Source of the DNA: Streptomyces sp. NBC_01216
GTDB taxonomy: Bacteria; Actinomycetota; Actinomycetes; Streptomycetales; Streptomycetaceae
Reading direction: 5' to 3'
DNA length: 64,000 bases
Assembly (NCBI RefSeq): GCF_035994945.1
Contig: NZ_CP108677.1
Coordinates: 5,332,001-5,396,000, forward strand
This document shows positions 26,301-36,223 of this stretch, piece by piece. Below the pieces are notes generated by a model that was not told where the DNA came from, made no database searches, and saw only the letters and a program-made list of their open reading frames with translations. The translations under genes were made by a program, and so were the position numbers. Every line of letters begins with the position of its first letter. Position 1 is the stretch's first letter.

Positions 26301-26649
26301 CGCCCGGAAGGCCCTGGAGCGGGCGAGCGGCATGCTGTCGATGATGGTCGCCCCGCAGATGCCGGCGGTCCACCTGATCATCTCGGCCTGGGCGCTGGCC
26401 GGTCTCGGCGGCGGCGACGAGGTGCGCGCGGCGCGGCTTCTCGGAGCGGTGCCCGGACTCCTCCCCGACGGACATCTGCTGGCGCCGCTGGAACGGGAGA
26501 ACCTGGAGACGGCCACCCGGCTGACCCGGTCGTCGCTCGGCGACGAGGCGTTCGAGGCCGCGTACGCCGAGGGCGGTGGCCTCTCCCTGGAGGAGGCCAC
26601 CGCCCTGCTCGACGGCGCCGACGCGATCACGGGGCGTGGCGGGTCCTGA
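23323..26649 (+). CDS. Large SARP/AfsR-like transcriptional regulator (BTAD and NB-ARC ATPase)
   Basis: The start is GTG 23323 because RYSVLGPTLAHRPDGTPVPV is the normal first strand of SARP DNA-binding domains. The 1108-residue protein has a winged-helix domain (1-85, ending GGYRL), a bacterial transcriptional activation (BTAD) domain (about 95-245), and an STAND-type ATPase with Walker A LLGPGGAGKTRLSQEA near residue 297 and Walker B LLVLLDNCEHV near 385. A long TPR-like C-terminal half lies behind SLVHALVWYWQMCDLRADAL. Such proteins activate promoters, often of secondary metabolism, with ATP-dependent switching. No biosynthetic cluster is adjacent; the convergent DrrAB-like exporter is a candidate target. 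Confidence 0.9.
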   Translation: MRYSVLGPTLAHRPDGTPVPVGGPRLRALLTVLALRAGRTVPAGVLVDEVWDGAPPADGAAALQALVGRARRALGHEAVVSATGGYRLAGAPGDVDAHRFERLAAEGTRALGAADPERAARLLDEALALWRGPALADLPDRTAEAARWEALRLDARRARFGAALALGQAAEALPGLAALCEEHPLDEPLQALRIRALRDTGRAAEALHAYEDIRRHLAEHLGADPSAALRALHTELLGTGPAAPAPVAAAGPPAGPSSAPPVGNLRARLTSFVGREQDIAALREALRGARLVTLLGPGGAGKTRLSQEAADAAADTWPDGVWMAELAPVTDPEAVAEAVLGAVGARQTVLRGAGAEELRAKGNDDPLERLVEHCGSRRLLVLLDNCEHVIEAAAGLVEALLARCPGVSVLATSREPLGIPGELVRPIGPLPREESLRLLAERGAAARPGFDPAEDLEACAEIGRRLDGMPLAIELAAARLRLLTPRQIAERLDDRFALLTSGARTVLPRQQTLRAVVDWSWELLDEDERAVLRRLSVFAGGCALEAAEAVCAEPGRAAGVLGALGGLVDKSLVVAAPADDGRMRYRLLETVAEYAGERLDEAGDRDRTERRHLTYYRELARTTDPELRGGGQVAAMARLRLDYENLRSALRRAVATRDEHEALSLVHALVWYWQMCDLRADALHWSEAVAALGPDPFGPDAPPVVPLLEAVTAAPPPFDEDLLWEARRGVRLAELLNMDHETGRWTTPEGIARLRLITGAYPPGLPQTCRLPGSFSVFAVMLIGEPDRMREALDITVEACRTHGYEWELANVLQLRANMLANRAVWTAGAGADADESLRIFVRLEDAWGAAEALSARGEARERRCEFEGAAEDFAAAIGYAERIGAQAQTALLRARYADMLVSLGRTEEGEAILRQVLADGPASHGHGPMLAARIFLSLLLGRTGRVAEAREQLHALLAEVGSETLSIFEGFTFGSLAWLDNLDGAYGSALTLARKALERASGMLSMMVAPQMPAVHLIISAWALAGLGGGDEVRAARLLGAVPGLLPDGHLLAPLERENLETATRLTRSSLGDEAFEAAYAEGGGLSLEEATALLDGADAITGRGGS

Positions 26650-26677
26650 TGGTTCCGGGGGCGTGGCCCCGGACGGA

Positions 26678-27534
26678 TCAGGTCTTCCTGCGGAACCTGG
26701 CGACCGCGAGCGGCGCCGTGACGGCCGTGATCGCCACCGCCCAGCCGAGGGTCATCCACACCGAGTGGGCGACCGGACCGCCGTTGATCAGGTTCCTGGC
26801 CGCGTCGGCCAGGTTGGACAGCGGGTTGTAGTCGGTGAAGGTCTTCAGCCAGCCCGGCATCGAGTCCGGCGGGGCGAAGATCGAGGAGCCGAACTGGAGC
26901 GGCATCAGGACGATCATGGCCATGCCCTGGACGGCCTGGGCGGTCTTCAGGGTGAGACCGAGGAGGATGAAGATCCACATCAGCGAGGCTCCGAACACCA
27001 TCGACAGGCCGATGGCGGCGAGCAGGTCGACGACCGAGGTCTTGATCTCCAGGCCCAGCAGGAAGCCCATGCCGAGCAGGATCGCGGTGGCGATCAGCAT
27101 GCGGCCGACCTCGACGACGATCTTCGCGATGAGGACGGAGGACCGGGCGATCGGCATGGTGCGGAACCGGTCCATCACCCCCTTCTTGAAGTCGTCGTTG
27201 ATGCCGGTGCCGACGGCCATGGCGATGTTCATGCCCATCATCGCCATCAGGCCGGGGACCACGTAGTTCACGTAGGCGTCGTTGTTGCCCTTGCCGGAGA
27301 TCGCGCCGCCGAACACGTACACGAACAGCAGGACGAAGATGACCGGCATCAGGACCGCGTCGAACATCGACTCCGGGTCCTGCTTGATCTGCAGCGCGTT
27401 GCGGCGGACCAGGGCGCCGATGTGGCGGAGGTTGGCCCGCAGGCCGATCCGGCCCTCCTCGGCCGGAGCGGTGGGCGCGCTGTCGCGGAGGGCGGCGGGG
27501 GCCCCGGCGCGCTTCTCGGTCGTGGCGGTGCTCA

Positions 27535-27535
<1 letters not shown>
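26678..27535 (-). CDS. ABC-2 type transporter permease (DrrB-like)
   Basis: The 285-residue membrane protein has six hydrophobic segments and the ABC-2 permease pattern: QDPESMFDAVLMPVIFVLLF (N-terminal helix), YVNYVVPGLMAMMGMN, DDFKKGVMDRFRTMPIARSS (the conserved cytoplasmic F-R-x-(L/M)-P loop) and PLQFGSSIFAPPDSMPGWLK. It forms the membrane part of a drug/polyketide exporter with the ATPase encoded directly upstream. The ATPase stop and this ATG share one base (TAATG), pointing to translational coupling. Confidence 0.92.
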
Positions 27536-28539
<1,004 letters not shown>

Positions 28540-28604
28540 GGTCCCCAGTGCACCAGTCGCCACCGACAAGGTTCCGACAGGCCGCCGACAGCGTCCCGGC
28601 GCAC

Positions 28605-28641
28605 CGACAGCCCGCCGACGGGGGATATCGGCGGGCTGTCG
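28605..28641. terminator. Strong hairpin terminator after panB
   Basis: CGACAGCCCGCCGA (28605-28618) and TCGGCGGGCTGTCG (28628-28641) form a perfect 14-bp stem around a nine-base loop. It lies 15 bases beyond the panB stop on the minus strand and before the ABC ATPase start. It separates the two transcription units. Confidence 0.75.
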
Positions 28642-28656
28642 TCCGTGCCGCGATGG

Positions 28657-29517
28657 TCAGTGGAAGGTGTGCTCCTCGGCGGGGAACGCCCCGCCGGAGA
28701 CGTCCTCGGCGAAGGCGCGCGCGGCCTCGCCGAGCGTCCGGCGGAGGTCGGCGTACTGCTTGGTGAAGCGCGGGACCTTGCCGCCGGTCAGGCCGGCCAT
28801 GTCGGTCCAGACGAGGACCTGGGCGTCGGTGTCCGGCCCGGCACCGATACCGATGGTCGGGATGTGCAGGGACCGGGTGACCTCGGCGGCCAGCTCGGCC
28901 GGCACGAGCTCCAGGACGACCGCGAAGGCGCCCGCGTCCTGGGCGGCCTTGGCGTCGCTCAGCAGCCGGTGGGCGGCCTCGTCGCTGCGGCCCTGCACCC
29001 GGTAGCCCATGGTGTTGACGGACTGCGGGGTGAGTCCGAGGTGGGACATGACCGGGATGCCCGCCTGGACCAGGAGCTCGGTCTGCGGCAGCGAACGCTC
29101 GCCGCCCTCCAGCTTGATCGCTCCGACGCCCGCGTCCTTGACGAGCCGGGTGGCGTTGCGCAGGGCCTGCACGGGCCCTTCCTGGTATGAGCCGAAGGGA
29201 AGGTCGCCGACGACGAGGGCCCGCCGGGTGCCTCGGACGACGGCGGCGGACAGCAGGGTCATCTCGTCCATCGTGACGGGCACGGTGGTCTCGTAGCCGA
29301 GGTGGCAGTTGCCCATCGAGTCGCCGACGAGGATGACGGGGATGCCCGCCTCGTCGAAGACCGACGCGGTCATCGCGTCGTAGGCGGTCAGCATGGGCCA
29401 CTTCTCGCCGCGTGTCCTGGCGGCGGCGATGTCGTGGACGGTGATGCGGCGCGTGCCCGTGCCTCCGTACAGCGCCTTGCTGCTGTCGGGGGACTTCGGG
29501 GCAGGCTGAAGCGTCAT
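28657..29517 (-). CDS. panB: 3-methyl-2-oxobutanoate hydroxymethyltransferase (ketopantoate synthesis)
   Basis: The 286-residue cytoplasmic enzyme adds a hydroxymethyl group from methylene-tetrahydrofolate to alpha-ketoisovalerate in pantothenate/CoA synthesis. PanB motifs: MLTAYDAMTASVFDEAGIPV, LVGDSMGNCHLGYETTVPVT (metal-binding Asp), GAIKLEGGE, VMSHLGLTPQSVNTMGYRVQ (after the IP loop), and IGIGAGPDTDAQVLVWTDM near the C-terminus. ATG 29517 has AAGGAG nine bases upstream; an in-frame ATG at 29539 would remove that spacing. The gene is divergent from the MFS exporter and ends in a strong hairpin. Confidence 0.96.
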   Translation of the reverse strand: MTLQPAPKSPDSSKALYGGTGTRRITVHDIAAARTRGEKWPMLTAYDAMTASVFDEAGIPVILVGDSMGNCHLGYETTVPVTMDEMTLLSAAVVRGTRRALVVGDLPFGSYQEGPVQALRNATRLVKDAGVGAIKLEGGERSLPQTELLVQAGIPVMSHLGLTPQSVNTMGYRVQGRSDEAAHRLLSDAKAAQDAGAFAVVLELVPAELAAEVTRSLHIPTIGIGAGPDTDAQVLVWTDMAGLTGGKVPRFTKQYADLRRTLGEAARAFAEDVSGGAFPAEEHTFH

Positions 29518-29647
29518 GGTGAACGGCTCCTTCGTCATCTCGAGGCGCCCTGACGGCGTCCCCGGATCACGTCCATGGTGGCACTTCGCGCGGCGGTGGG
29601 GGAAGTACGCCGGAGTGGTGCTCTTCACACGGCGTACGGCCCAAGAA

Positions 29648-29674
29648 TCCGATACGAGACGGTCTCGTATCGGA
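29648..29674. promoter_or_regulatory. Perfect 27-bp palindrome, probable TetR-type operator
   Basis: TCCGATACGAGAC (29648-29660) and GTCTCGTATCGGA (29662-29674) are exact reverse complements around one central base. The site ends 19 bases before the MFS start codon, inside the expected promoter or leader. Its size and symmetry suit a TetR homodimer pair, and a TetR gene lies directly behind the transporter. The short spacer and operator position argue for repression of the exporter. Confidence 0.75.
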
Positions 29675-29693
29675 ATTGGGTTAGCCTGAGGCC

Positions 29694-31379
29694 ATGTCGC
29701 AGCCGTCCGCCGTACCCTCGGCACCCCGGGTCCCCGAGGCAGTCCACCGCCGCCGCTGGGTGGTGCTCGGCGTCCTGACGCTCAGCCTGCTGATCGTCGT
29801 CCTCGACAACTCGATCCTGAACGTCGCCGTCAAGACGATCGCCAGCCCCGCGCCCACCGGCATCGGCGCCAGCCAGAGCGCGCTGGAGTGGTCGATCAAC
29901 TCCTACACCCTCGTGTTCGCCGGTCTGCTGTTCACCGCCGGCCTGCTGGGCGACCGCCTCGGCCGGAAGAAGGTCCTGCTCAGCGGCATCGTCGTGTTCG
30001 GTGTGGGCTCCGCGCTCGCCGCGTTCTCCGGATCGCCCGGAGAGCTCATCGCCTACAGGGCCGTGATGGGCCTCGGCGCGGCGTTCGTGATGCCCGCGAC
30101 CCTCGCCGTCCTGATGAACGTCTTCGAACGCGAGGAACAGCCCCGGGCCATCGGCATCTGGGCCGGCAGTGTCGGTGTGGCCATCGCGATCGGTCCCATC
30201 ACCGGCGGCATCCTGCTGGAACACTTCTGGTGGGGCTCGATCTTCCTCGTCAACGTGCCCGTCGTGCTCCTCGCCCTGGTACTCATGACCTGGCTGGTAC
30301 CGGACTCCCGCGACCCCGTGCCCGGCCGGATCGACCTTCCCGGCGTGCTGCTGTCCGTCCTCGGACTCGTCCTCCTCGTGTACGGGATCATCCGCGGCGG
30401 CGAACTGGCGGACTTCACCGATCCCACCGTCCTCGCCCCGCTGCTCGCCGGCCTCGCGGTCCTCGTCGGGTTCGTGCTGCACGAGAAGCGCAGCGACCAT
30501 CCGGCGATCGACGTCACGTACTTCAGGAAGCCCGCGTTCTCCGCGGCCGTGGCCGCCATCGCGCTGGTCTTCTTCGCCCTGATGGGCGTCACCTTCTTCT
30601 CCGCCTTCTACCTGCAGAGCGTGCGCGGCTACAGCGCGCTGCAGGCGGGGCTGCTCATCCTGCCCATCGCGATCGCGCAGCTGGTGTTCTCCCCCCGGGC
30701 ACGGCTGGCCGTCGAACGCTTCGGCGCACGGGTGACGTGCGCCGCCGGCATGCTGCTCGTCGGCGTCGGCCTGGCCGCCTTCGCTTTCTTCGACGCGGAC
30801 ACACCGGTGTGGCTGCTGGAACTGGTCTTCTTCGCCCAGGGCGTCGGAATGGCGCACATCATGCCGCCGGTGACCGTCGCGGTGATGCAGTCCCTGCCCC
30901 GGGAGAAGGCGGGCTCCGGCTCGGCCATCAACAACACCTTCCGGCAGGTCGGCGGCGCGCTCGGGGTGGCGGTGCTCGGCTCCGTGCTGTCCACGACCTA
31001 CCGGGGCGAGATCGAGGGACATCTGGCCGGACTGCCCCCGGAGCTGCGGGAGAAGGCGGGGGAGTCGGTCGAGGCCACCCTCGGCGTCGCCGCACGGCTC
31101 GGCCCGGCGGGGAAGGCGCTGACGGCCCCCGCGCACGAAGCGTTCCTGGACGCCATGCACGTCACGGCGGTCGGCTCGGCCTCGGTCGCGCTGATCGGCA
31201 CGGTCGTCGTGGCCGCCTTCCTCCCCGGCCGGACGGCCGGAGCGCCGGGAGGCCCCTCCGGGCCCGCCGCGCCCGGAGGGGCCGACGACCCGGAGTGGGA
31301 CCGTGCGAGCGGCCGGGAGGCGGCGGACGAGTCCGGCGGGCGGGCGTCCGTGCCGCGATCCGGGCCGATGTCCGGGTAG
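29694..31379 (+). CDS. DHA2-family (EmrB/QacA) MFS drug exporter
   Basis: The 561-residue membrane protein has 14 predicted helices. Signatures include [20 protein letters not shown] (TM1 with the Asp typical of DHA2 transporters), motif [16 protein letters not shown] and motif [21 protein letters not shown]. The cytoplasmic C-terminal tail is disordered and Gly/Ala/Ser-rich (after residue 510). It pumps hydrophobic or cationic toxicants with proton exchange. A perfect palindrome overlaps its upstream region and a TetR gene follows 198 nt downstream on the same strand, so it is probably ligand-inducible. Confidence 0.93.
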   Translation: MSQPSAVPSAPRVPEAVHRRRWVVLGVLTLSLLIVVLDNSILNVAVKTIASPAPTGIGASQSALEWSINSYTLVFAGLLFTAGLLGDRLGRKKVLLSGIVVFGVGSALAAFSGSPGELIAYRAVMGLGAAFVMPATLAVLMNVFEREEQPRAIGIWAGSVGVAIAIGPITGGILLEHFWWGSIFLVNVPVVLLALVLMTWLVPDSRDPVPGRIDLPGVLLSVLGLVLLVYGIIRGGELADFTDPTVLAPLLAGLAVLVGFVLHEKRSDHPAIDVTYFRKPAFSAAVAAIALVFFALMGVTFFSAFYLQSVRGYSALQAGLLILPIAIAQLVFSPRARLAVERFGARVTCAAGMLLVGVGLAAFAFFDADTPVWLLELVFFAQGVGMAHIMPPVTVAVMQSLPREKAGSGSAINNTFRQVGGALGVAVLGSVLSTTYRGEIEGHLAGLPPELREKAGESVEATLGVAARLGPAGKALTAPAHEAFLDAMHVTAVGSASVALIGTVVVAAFLPGRTAGAPGGPSGPAAPGGADDPEWDRASGREAADESGGRASVPRSGPMSG

Positions 31380-31577
31380 GAGCCCCCCGCGAGGCCCGCG
31401 CCGCGCGGAGCGACAACCGGCCCGCGCCTCCGCCGCACCCCGCTCCGTCACCGCCGTCCGGCCCCGGGCCGTGGCCGGAAACCGGGGCTCCCGTCCGGGC
31501 TGTCCCCAAGGGCGCGGGAGAATCGAACACGTGACAGCGGGCGGCCCGACGGCCCGACGGCGAAAGGTGGAGCGGAC

Positions 31578-32210
31578 GTGTCCCTCGAAGACGGCGGCAC
31601 CCCGGAGAGACCGCGCGGCCCGGCGACCGCGCGTCGCGGCAGGCCCCGCAGCGAGGCCGCCGACCAGGCGATCCTCGACGCGGCGACCTCGCTCCTGGAG
31701 TCCGGCGTGCCGCTCGCCGACCTGTCCATCGAGAAGATCGCCCGCACCGCCGGAGTCGGCAAGGCGACCATCTACCGGCGTTGGGCGGGCAAGGAGGAAC
31801 TCTTCGTCGACCTCCTGCGCTCCGTCGAACCCCCCGACCCCGTCCTGCCCGGCACATCCGTCCGCGACGACCTCGTCACCCTCCTGGAATCGCTGCGACG
31901 GCGCGGACTCGCCAAGCGCAGTTCCGCCCTGCTGCACAACGTGTTCTCGCAGATGCAGCACTACCCGAAGCTGTGGGAGGCATACCACGCGACCGTGATC
32001 GAGCCGCGCCGGCGCCTCGGTCTGGACGTCCTGCGGCGCGGCGTGGAATCCGGCGAGATCCGGGCCGATCTCGACCTCGGCCTCCTCAACGACCTCTTCG
32101 TCGGGCCGCTGCTGCTGCGCACCGTCATCAGGCCCGGCGCCCCGCTGGACCCCGGCCTGCCCGAGCGGGTCGTCGACGCCGTCCTGGACGGCGTACGCCG
32201 CGGAAGCTGA
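31578..32210 (+). CDS. TetR/AcrR-family transcriptional regulator
   Basis: The start is GTG 31578 with GGTGGAG just before it. The 210-residue protein has an N-terminal helix-turn-helix (about residues 25-75: AILDAATSLLESGVPLADLS, IEKIARTAGVGKATIYRRW, AGKEELF) and a C-terminal ligand domain of the TetR_C_33/AcrR kind (GVESGEIRADLDLGLLNDLF). It most likely represses the DHA2 exporter through the 27-bp palindrome and responds to the exported drug. This pairing is inferred from adjacency and operator symmetry. Confidence 0.92.
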   Translation: MSLEDGGTPERPRGPATARRGRPRSEAADQAILDAATSLLESGVPLADLSIEKIARTAGVGKATIYRRWAGKEELFVDLLRSVEPPDPVLPGTSVRDDLVTLLESLRRRGLAKRSSALLHNVFSQMQHYPKLWEAYHATVIEPRRRLGLDVLRRGVESGEIRADLDLGLLNDLFVGPLLLRTVIRPGAPLDPGLPERVVDAVLDGVRRGS

Positions 32211-32370
32211 TCGATCCGTACGAATGTGCGCGTTCTGTCACAGCCTCTCCGCGTCCTTCACCTGCAGGAACCCGCCGCGCCCCCGCTGTCGTCTCCCGTG
32301 GCAGTACGACGGACCCGTCATCACCTAGTGTCGACGTCGGGTCACCGAGCAAGGCAGTGAGGACAGAGCG

Positions 32371-33399
32371 ATGGCGCGGGTGGACATGACGGAGACCGGG
32401 AGCGGCGGCGCTACGGGCGAGCGCTCCGGGTCGCGGTTCCGGTCGGTGCTCGGGCGCCGGCTCCGCGAACCGGGCGTCTGGCGCCGGGGGATCCTGCTGG
32501 CCGGGTGCTCCGTGCTGTTGACGCTGCTGATGGTCCTCCACTCCGACATCCCCAACCGCATCGGCAACCTCGGCAGCCTCACCGAGACCTTCCTGCCGTG
32601 GCTGGGCCTCTGCGTGCCGGTGCTGCTCGTCCTCGCGCTGCTGCGGCGCTCGGCGACCGCGCTGATCGCCCTTCTGCTGCCGTCCGTGGTCTGGCTCAAC
32701 CTCTTCGGCGGTCTGATCACGGACAAGTCCGCCGGCGGCGGGGACCTCACCGTCGCCACCCACAACGTGAACGCCGACAACCCCGACCCCGGGGGAACCG
32801 CCCGCCGGATCGCCGAGTCCGGCGCCGACGTGGTCGCCCTGGAGGAACTCAAGAGCGAGATGGTCCCGATCTACGAGCGGGGCCTGTCCGGCACCTACCC
32901 GTACCACTCCGTGCAGGGCACCGTCGGCCTGTGGAGCAAGTTCCCGATGCGCGACACGCGCGACGTCGATATCCGGCTCGGCTGGACGCGGGCGATGCGC
33001 TCCACCGTCACGACGCCCCAGGGCGAGGTGGCCGTGTACGTCGCTCACCTGCCGTCCGTACGGGTCAAGCTGAACGCCGGCTTCACCGCCAACCAGCGCG
33101 ACAAGAGCGCCGACGCCCTGGGTGAGGCCATCGCGGGCGACCCGCACCGCAGGATCGTCCTCCTCGGCGATCTCAACGGCACCATGAACGACCGCTCGCT
33201 CAACGCCGTCACCTCGCAGCTGCGCTCCACGCAGGGTGCGTCCGGCGACGGCTTCGGCTTCAGCTGGCCCGCCTCGTTCCCGATGGCACGGATCGACCAG
33301 ATCATGGTGAAGGGTGTGGAGCCGGTGTCCTCCTGGACCCTGCCGGAGACCGAGAGCGACCACCTGCCCATCGCGGCGCGCATCCGCCTGACGGCGTAG
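32371..33399 (+). CDS. Membrane-anchored endonuclease/exonuclease/phosphatase (EEP) family hydrolase
   Basis: The 342-residue protein starts at ATG 32371 (GAGGACAGAGCG precedes it). After a ~40-residue basic cytoplasmic head come three hydrophobic helices (about 45-125), then an extracellular EEP domain. It shows LTVATHNVNADNPDPGGTAR (first Asn), DVVALEELKSE (catalytic Glu), RIVLLGDLNGTMNDR (Asp/Asn) and TLPETESDHLPIAARI (S-D-H). Members cleave phosphodiesters in nucleic acids, sphingolipids or phosphoinositides; the topology here favours an extracellular lipid or DNA substrate. Exact substrate unknown. Confidence 0.88.
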   Translation: MARVDMTETGSGGATGERSGSRFRSVLGRRLREPGVWRRGILLAGCSVLLTLLMVLHSDIPNRIGNLGSLTETFLPWLGLCVPVLLVLALLRRSATALIALLLPSVVWLNLFGGLITDKSAGGGDLTVATHNVNADNPDPGGTARRIAESGADVVALEELKSEMVPIYERGLSGTYPYHSVQGTVGLWSKFPMRDTRDVDIRLGWTRAMRSTVTTPQGEVAVYVAHLPSVRVKLNAGFTANQRDKSADALGEAIAGDPHRRIVLLGDLNGTMNDRSLNAVTSQLRSTQGASGDGFGFSWPASFPMARIDQIMVKGVEPVSSWTLPETESDHLPIAARIRLTA

Positions 33400-33413
33400 C
33401 CGGGGGTCTCACG

Positions 33414-33442
33414 CGCGGGAGACCCGCCGGCCTGCTCCCGCG
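33414..33442. terminator. Short hairpin between convergent EEP and nadE genes
   Basis: CGCGGGAG (33414-33421) pairs with CTCCCGCG (33435-33442) across a 13-base loop. It begins 15 bases after the EEP stop and could end transcription from both sides. It is weak evidence because GC-rich sequence often forms such stems. Confidence 0.4.
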
Positions 33443-33509
33443 TCGCGGGGCGCCCGCCGAGCGGCCGGCCAGGAGGCCGCCGGACCGCGACCGCCGTCGG
33501 CGCCCCCCG

Positions 33510-35270
33510 TCAGCCCGCCGTCGTCTCCCGCCAGCGGTTCGTGATCGGCAGCCGGCGGTCCTTGCCGAAGCCCTTCGCCGAGATCTTGGTCCCCGGCGGG
33601 TACTGGCGCCGCTTGTACTCCGCGGTGTCCACCATCCGCAGCGTCCGGGCCACCAGCTCCTCGTCGAACCCGGCGGCCACGATCGCGTCCTTGCCCTGGT
33701 CGCGGTCGACGTACAGCGCCAGCACACGGTCCAGGACGGCGTAGTCCGGCAGCGAGTCGGTGTCGACCTGCCCCGGCCGCAGCTCGGCGCTGGGCGGCTT
33801 GTTGAGGGAGTTCTCCGGGATCGGCGGCGTCTGCCCGCGCTCCTCGGCCGCCCGGTTGCGCCAGCGCGCCAGCCGGAACACGTCCGACTTGTACACGTCC
33901 TTGATCGGCCCGTAGGCGCCGACCGAGTCGCCGTACAGCGTCGAATACCCCACCGCCAGCTCCGACTTGTTGCCCGGTGCCAGGACGATGTGGCCCTCCT
34001 GGTTGGAGAGCGCCATCAGCAGGGTGCCGCGCAGCCGGGACTGGAGGTTCTCCTCGGCCAGACCGGAAAGGCCGAGCGCCCCCATGTAGGCGTCGAACAT
34101 CGGCTCGATCGACACCGTGCGGAAGTTGAGCCCGGTGCGCCGGGCCAGTTCGGCGGCGTCCCCCCGGGAATGGTCCGAGGAGTAGCGGGACGGCATCGAG
34201 ACGCCGTACACGTTCGCCGCGCCGACCGCGTCGCAGGCGATCGCCGCGACCAGCGCCGAGTCGATGCCGCCGGAGAGGCCGATGAGCACCGAACGGAAGC
34301 CGTTCTTCGCGGCGTACGCGCGCAGACCCACGACCAGCGCCGAGTACACCTCCTCGTCGTCGTCCAGCCGGTCCGCGTACCCGCCCGTCAGCTCCGGCTC
34401 GTAACGGGGCAGTGGATCCCCGGAGAGGACGACCCGGTCGATCCGCAGCCCGTCGTCCACGACACCGGTCGGCGCGTCGGCCTCGGCGGCCGGCAGATCG
34501 AGATCGAGGATGACGCAGCCCTCGGAGAACTGCGGCGCGCGGGCGACGACCTCGCCACCGGCGTCCACGACGATCGAGTCGCCGTCGAAGACCAGCTCGT
34601 CCTGCCCGCCGATCATCGCCAGGTACGCCGTGGTACATCCGGCCTCCTGGGCGCGTTTGCGGACCAGTTCGAGCCGGGTGTCGTCCTTGTCCCGCTCATA
34701 GGGCGAGGCGTTGACGGAGACGAGCAGCCCCGCCTTCGCGCTGCGGGCCGCGGGCACCCGGCCGCCGTCCTGCCAGAGGTCCTCGCAGATCGCGAGGGCG
34801 ACGTCGATCCCGTGGACCCGGACCACGGGCAGGGTGTCGCCCTGGACGAAGTAGCGGTACTCGTCGAAGACGCCGTAGTTGGGCAGGTGGTGCTTCGCGA
34901 ACCGCAGCACCACCTCGCCACGGTGCAGTACGGCGGCGGCGTTCTCGGGCGATCCGGCGGGCCGCCCGAGCCGGGGACGGTCCTGCTCGGAACGGTCGAG
35001 GTAGCCGACGATCACCGGCAGTTCGCCGAGCCCTTCGGCGGCGAGCCGCCCGGCGAGCGCTCGCAGGGCGTCCCGGGACGCCTCGACGAAGGAGGAGCGC
35101 AGCGCCAGGTCCTCGACGGGGTAACCGGTCAGCACCATCTCGGGGAACGCGACCAGATGCGCGCCCTGCCCGGCGGCGTGCCGGGTCCAGTGGACGATCG
35201 CCCCGGCGTTCCCGGCGAGGTCGCCGACGGTCGAGTCGATCTGATTCAGAGCGAGGCGTAGTTGAGGCAC
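33510..35270 (-). CDS. nadE: Glutamine-dependent NAD+ synthetase
   Basis: The 586-residue two-domain enzyme makes NAD+ from deamido-NAD+. The nitrilase-type glutaminase occupies residues 1-260 with the Glu (VAFPEMVLTGYP), Lys (RFAKHHLPNYGVFDEYRYF) and Cys (VALAICEDLWQDG) triad. The synthetase domain follows from about residue 290 with the PP-loop IGLSGGIDSALVAAIACDAV and later TGLNFRTVSIEPMFDAYMGA, LAPGNKSELAVGYSTLYGDS. It starts at GTG 35270 without a clear ribosome binding site and matches the usual start PQLRLALNQID. The C-terminal KISAKGFGKDRRLPITNRW is typical of actinobacterial NadE. Confidence 0.96.
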   Translation of the reverse strand: MPQLRLALNQIDSTVGDLAGNAGAIVHWTRHAAGQGAHLVAFPEMVLTGYPVEDLALRSSFVEASRDALRALAGRLAAEGLGELPVIVGYLDRSEQDRPRLGRPAGSPENAAAVLHRGEVVLRFAKHHLPNYGVFDEYRYFVQGDTLPVVRVHGIDVALAICEDLWQDGGRVPAARSAKAGLLVSVNASPYERDKDDTRLELVRKRAQEAGCTTAYLAMIGGQDELVFDGDSIVVDAGGEVVARAPQFSEGCVILDLDLPAAEADAPTGVVDDGLRIDRVVLSGDPLPRYEPELTGGYADRLDDDEEVYSALVVGLRAYAAKNGFRSVLIGLSGGIDSALVAAIACDAVGAANVYGVSMPSRYSSDHSRGDAAELARRTGLNFRTVSIEPMFDAYMGALGLSGLAEENLQSRLRGTLLMALSNQEGHIVLAPGNKSELAVGYSTLYGDSVGAYGPIKDVYKSDVFRLARWRNRAAEERGQTPPIPENSLNKPPSAELRPGQVDTDSLPDYAVLDRVLALYVDRDQGKDAIVAAGFDEELVARTLRMVDTAEYKRRQYPPGTKISAKGFGKDRRLPITNRWRETTAG

Positions 35271-35398
35271 GGGCCCAGTGTAATCGTCAGACCGACGCTA
35301 TGCCTGCGAACGCCGGTCCCGCCGCCCGGAGGCCCCCGGCCGGAACCGCCGGGCCGGACCGGGGACGGGACCTCACGCGGTCCTGCCGCGCACCGCTC

Positions 35399-36223
35399 CT
35401 ACTTCGTCGGGCCCGTCCAGATCGCGTCCTCGTACTCCAGAAGCTTCGGGCCCACCTCCAGCTGCATCTCGCCGTCGGAACCGGCGGGCAGCGAGAAGGT
35501 GAACGCGTGCTTGGCCTGCTTGCCGGGCAGCAGCATGCCCGTGAACGGCTCGGAGGCGTTGCTGCCGTCGAAGACCTGGTCCGCCGGCGACCCGTCGGCG
35601 TCCTCGACGCTGGGCAGGGCCGTCGTGATGTCCACGGCCTTCTCGCTGCCGTTGACGATGGTGATGGTCACCTGGAAGGCGCTGTTGCCCTTGGCATGAC
35701 CGGCCGCGAACTGGTCCGGCCGGTAGGCGCGCGGCTTGGAGACGGTCACCTTCATGCCGTCCTCGTACGTGTGGGTGTCGCCGAACGCGAGCACCGCCGG
35801 GGTGTCCTCCGCGGGCGGTGCGTCGTCCGTGCCGGGGCCGGGCTCGGACGGAGCGGACGTGACCGTCCCCTGCTCCTGGATCTCCTCGCGCATGTCGTCG
35901 GCGACCTCGCCGACCGCCACCACGATGACGACCAGCCAGACCAGCGAGACGACGATCGTGACCGCGCCGAGGATGACGCCGGCCAGCGCCGCGCCCTTGT
36001 CGCTCGCCTCACCCCGGCGTGCGCGCGCGTGCCCGACCAGGCCGAGCACCAGGGCCACGACGCCCATCACGCCCCCCAGCCAGAACAGGAACGGGATGAT
36101 GCCGAGGACCAGCCCCACGATGCCGGTGACCATCGCGGCGATGCCGAGGCCGTTGCGGGCCTGGCGCATCGGCGGTGGCGGGCCCCACGGCGTCTGGGCG
36201 GGGGCGTTGGGGGGCGTGGTCAT
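35399..36223 (-). CDS. Membrane protein with DUF4190-type helices and DUF4352-like extracytoplasmic domain
   Basis: The 274-residue protein starts at ATG 36223 after AAGGACG. The cytoplasmic N-terminus is Pro-rich. Three hydrophobic helices come next (GLGIAAMVTGIVGLVLGIIP; LGGVMGVVALVLGLVGHARA; a helix around VTIVVSLVWLVVIVVAVGEV), with the small-Gly pattern of DUF4190. An acidic linker leads to an outer domain with FGDTHTYEDGMKVTVSKPRA, NSAFQVTITIVNGSEKAVDI and KQAKHAFTFSLPAGSDGEMQ, which is the DUF4352/telomeric-repeat-like immunoglobulin fold. Common in actinomycetes; function unknown. Confidence 0.85.
   Translation of the reverse strand: MTTPPNAPAQTPWGPPPPMRQARNGLGIAAMVTGIVGLVLGIIPFLFWLGGVMGVVALVLGLVGHARARRGEASDKGAALAGVILGAVTIVVSLVWLVVIVVAVGEVADDMREEIQEQGTVTSAPSEPGPGTDDAPPAEDTPAVLAFGDTHTYEDGMKVTVSKPRAYRPDQFAAGHAKGNSAFQVTITIVNGSEKAVDITTALPSVEDADGSPADQVFDGSNASEPFTGMLLPGKQAKHAFTFSLPAGSDGEMQLEVGPKLLEYEDAIWTGPTK

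Noticed and set aside
23305..26475. 1056-codon open frame on the minus strand opposite the AfsR-like gene
   Set aside because: High-GC shadow frame. The plus strand encodes coherent SARP, BTAD and STAND ATPase motifs, whereas the minus translation is low-complexity Arg/Gly/Pro/Gln without domains.
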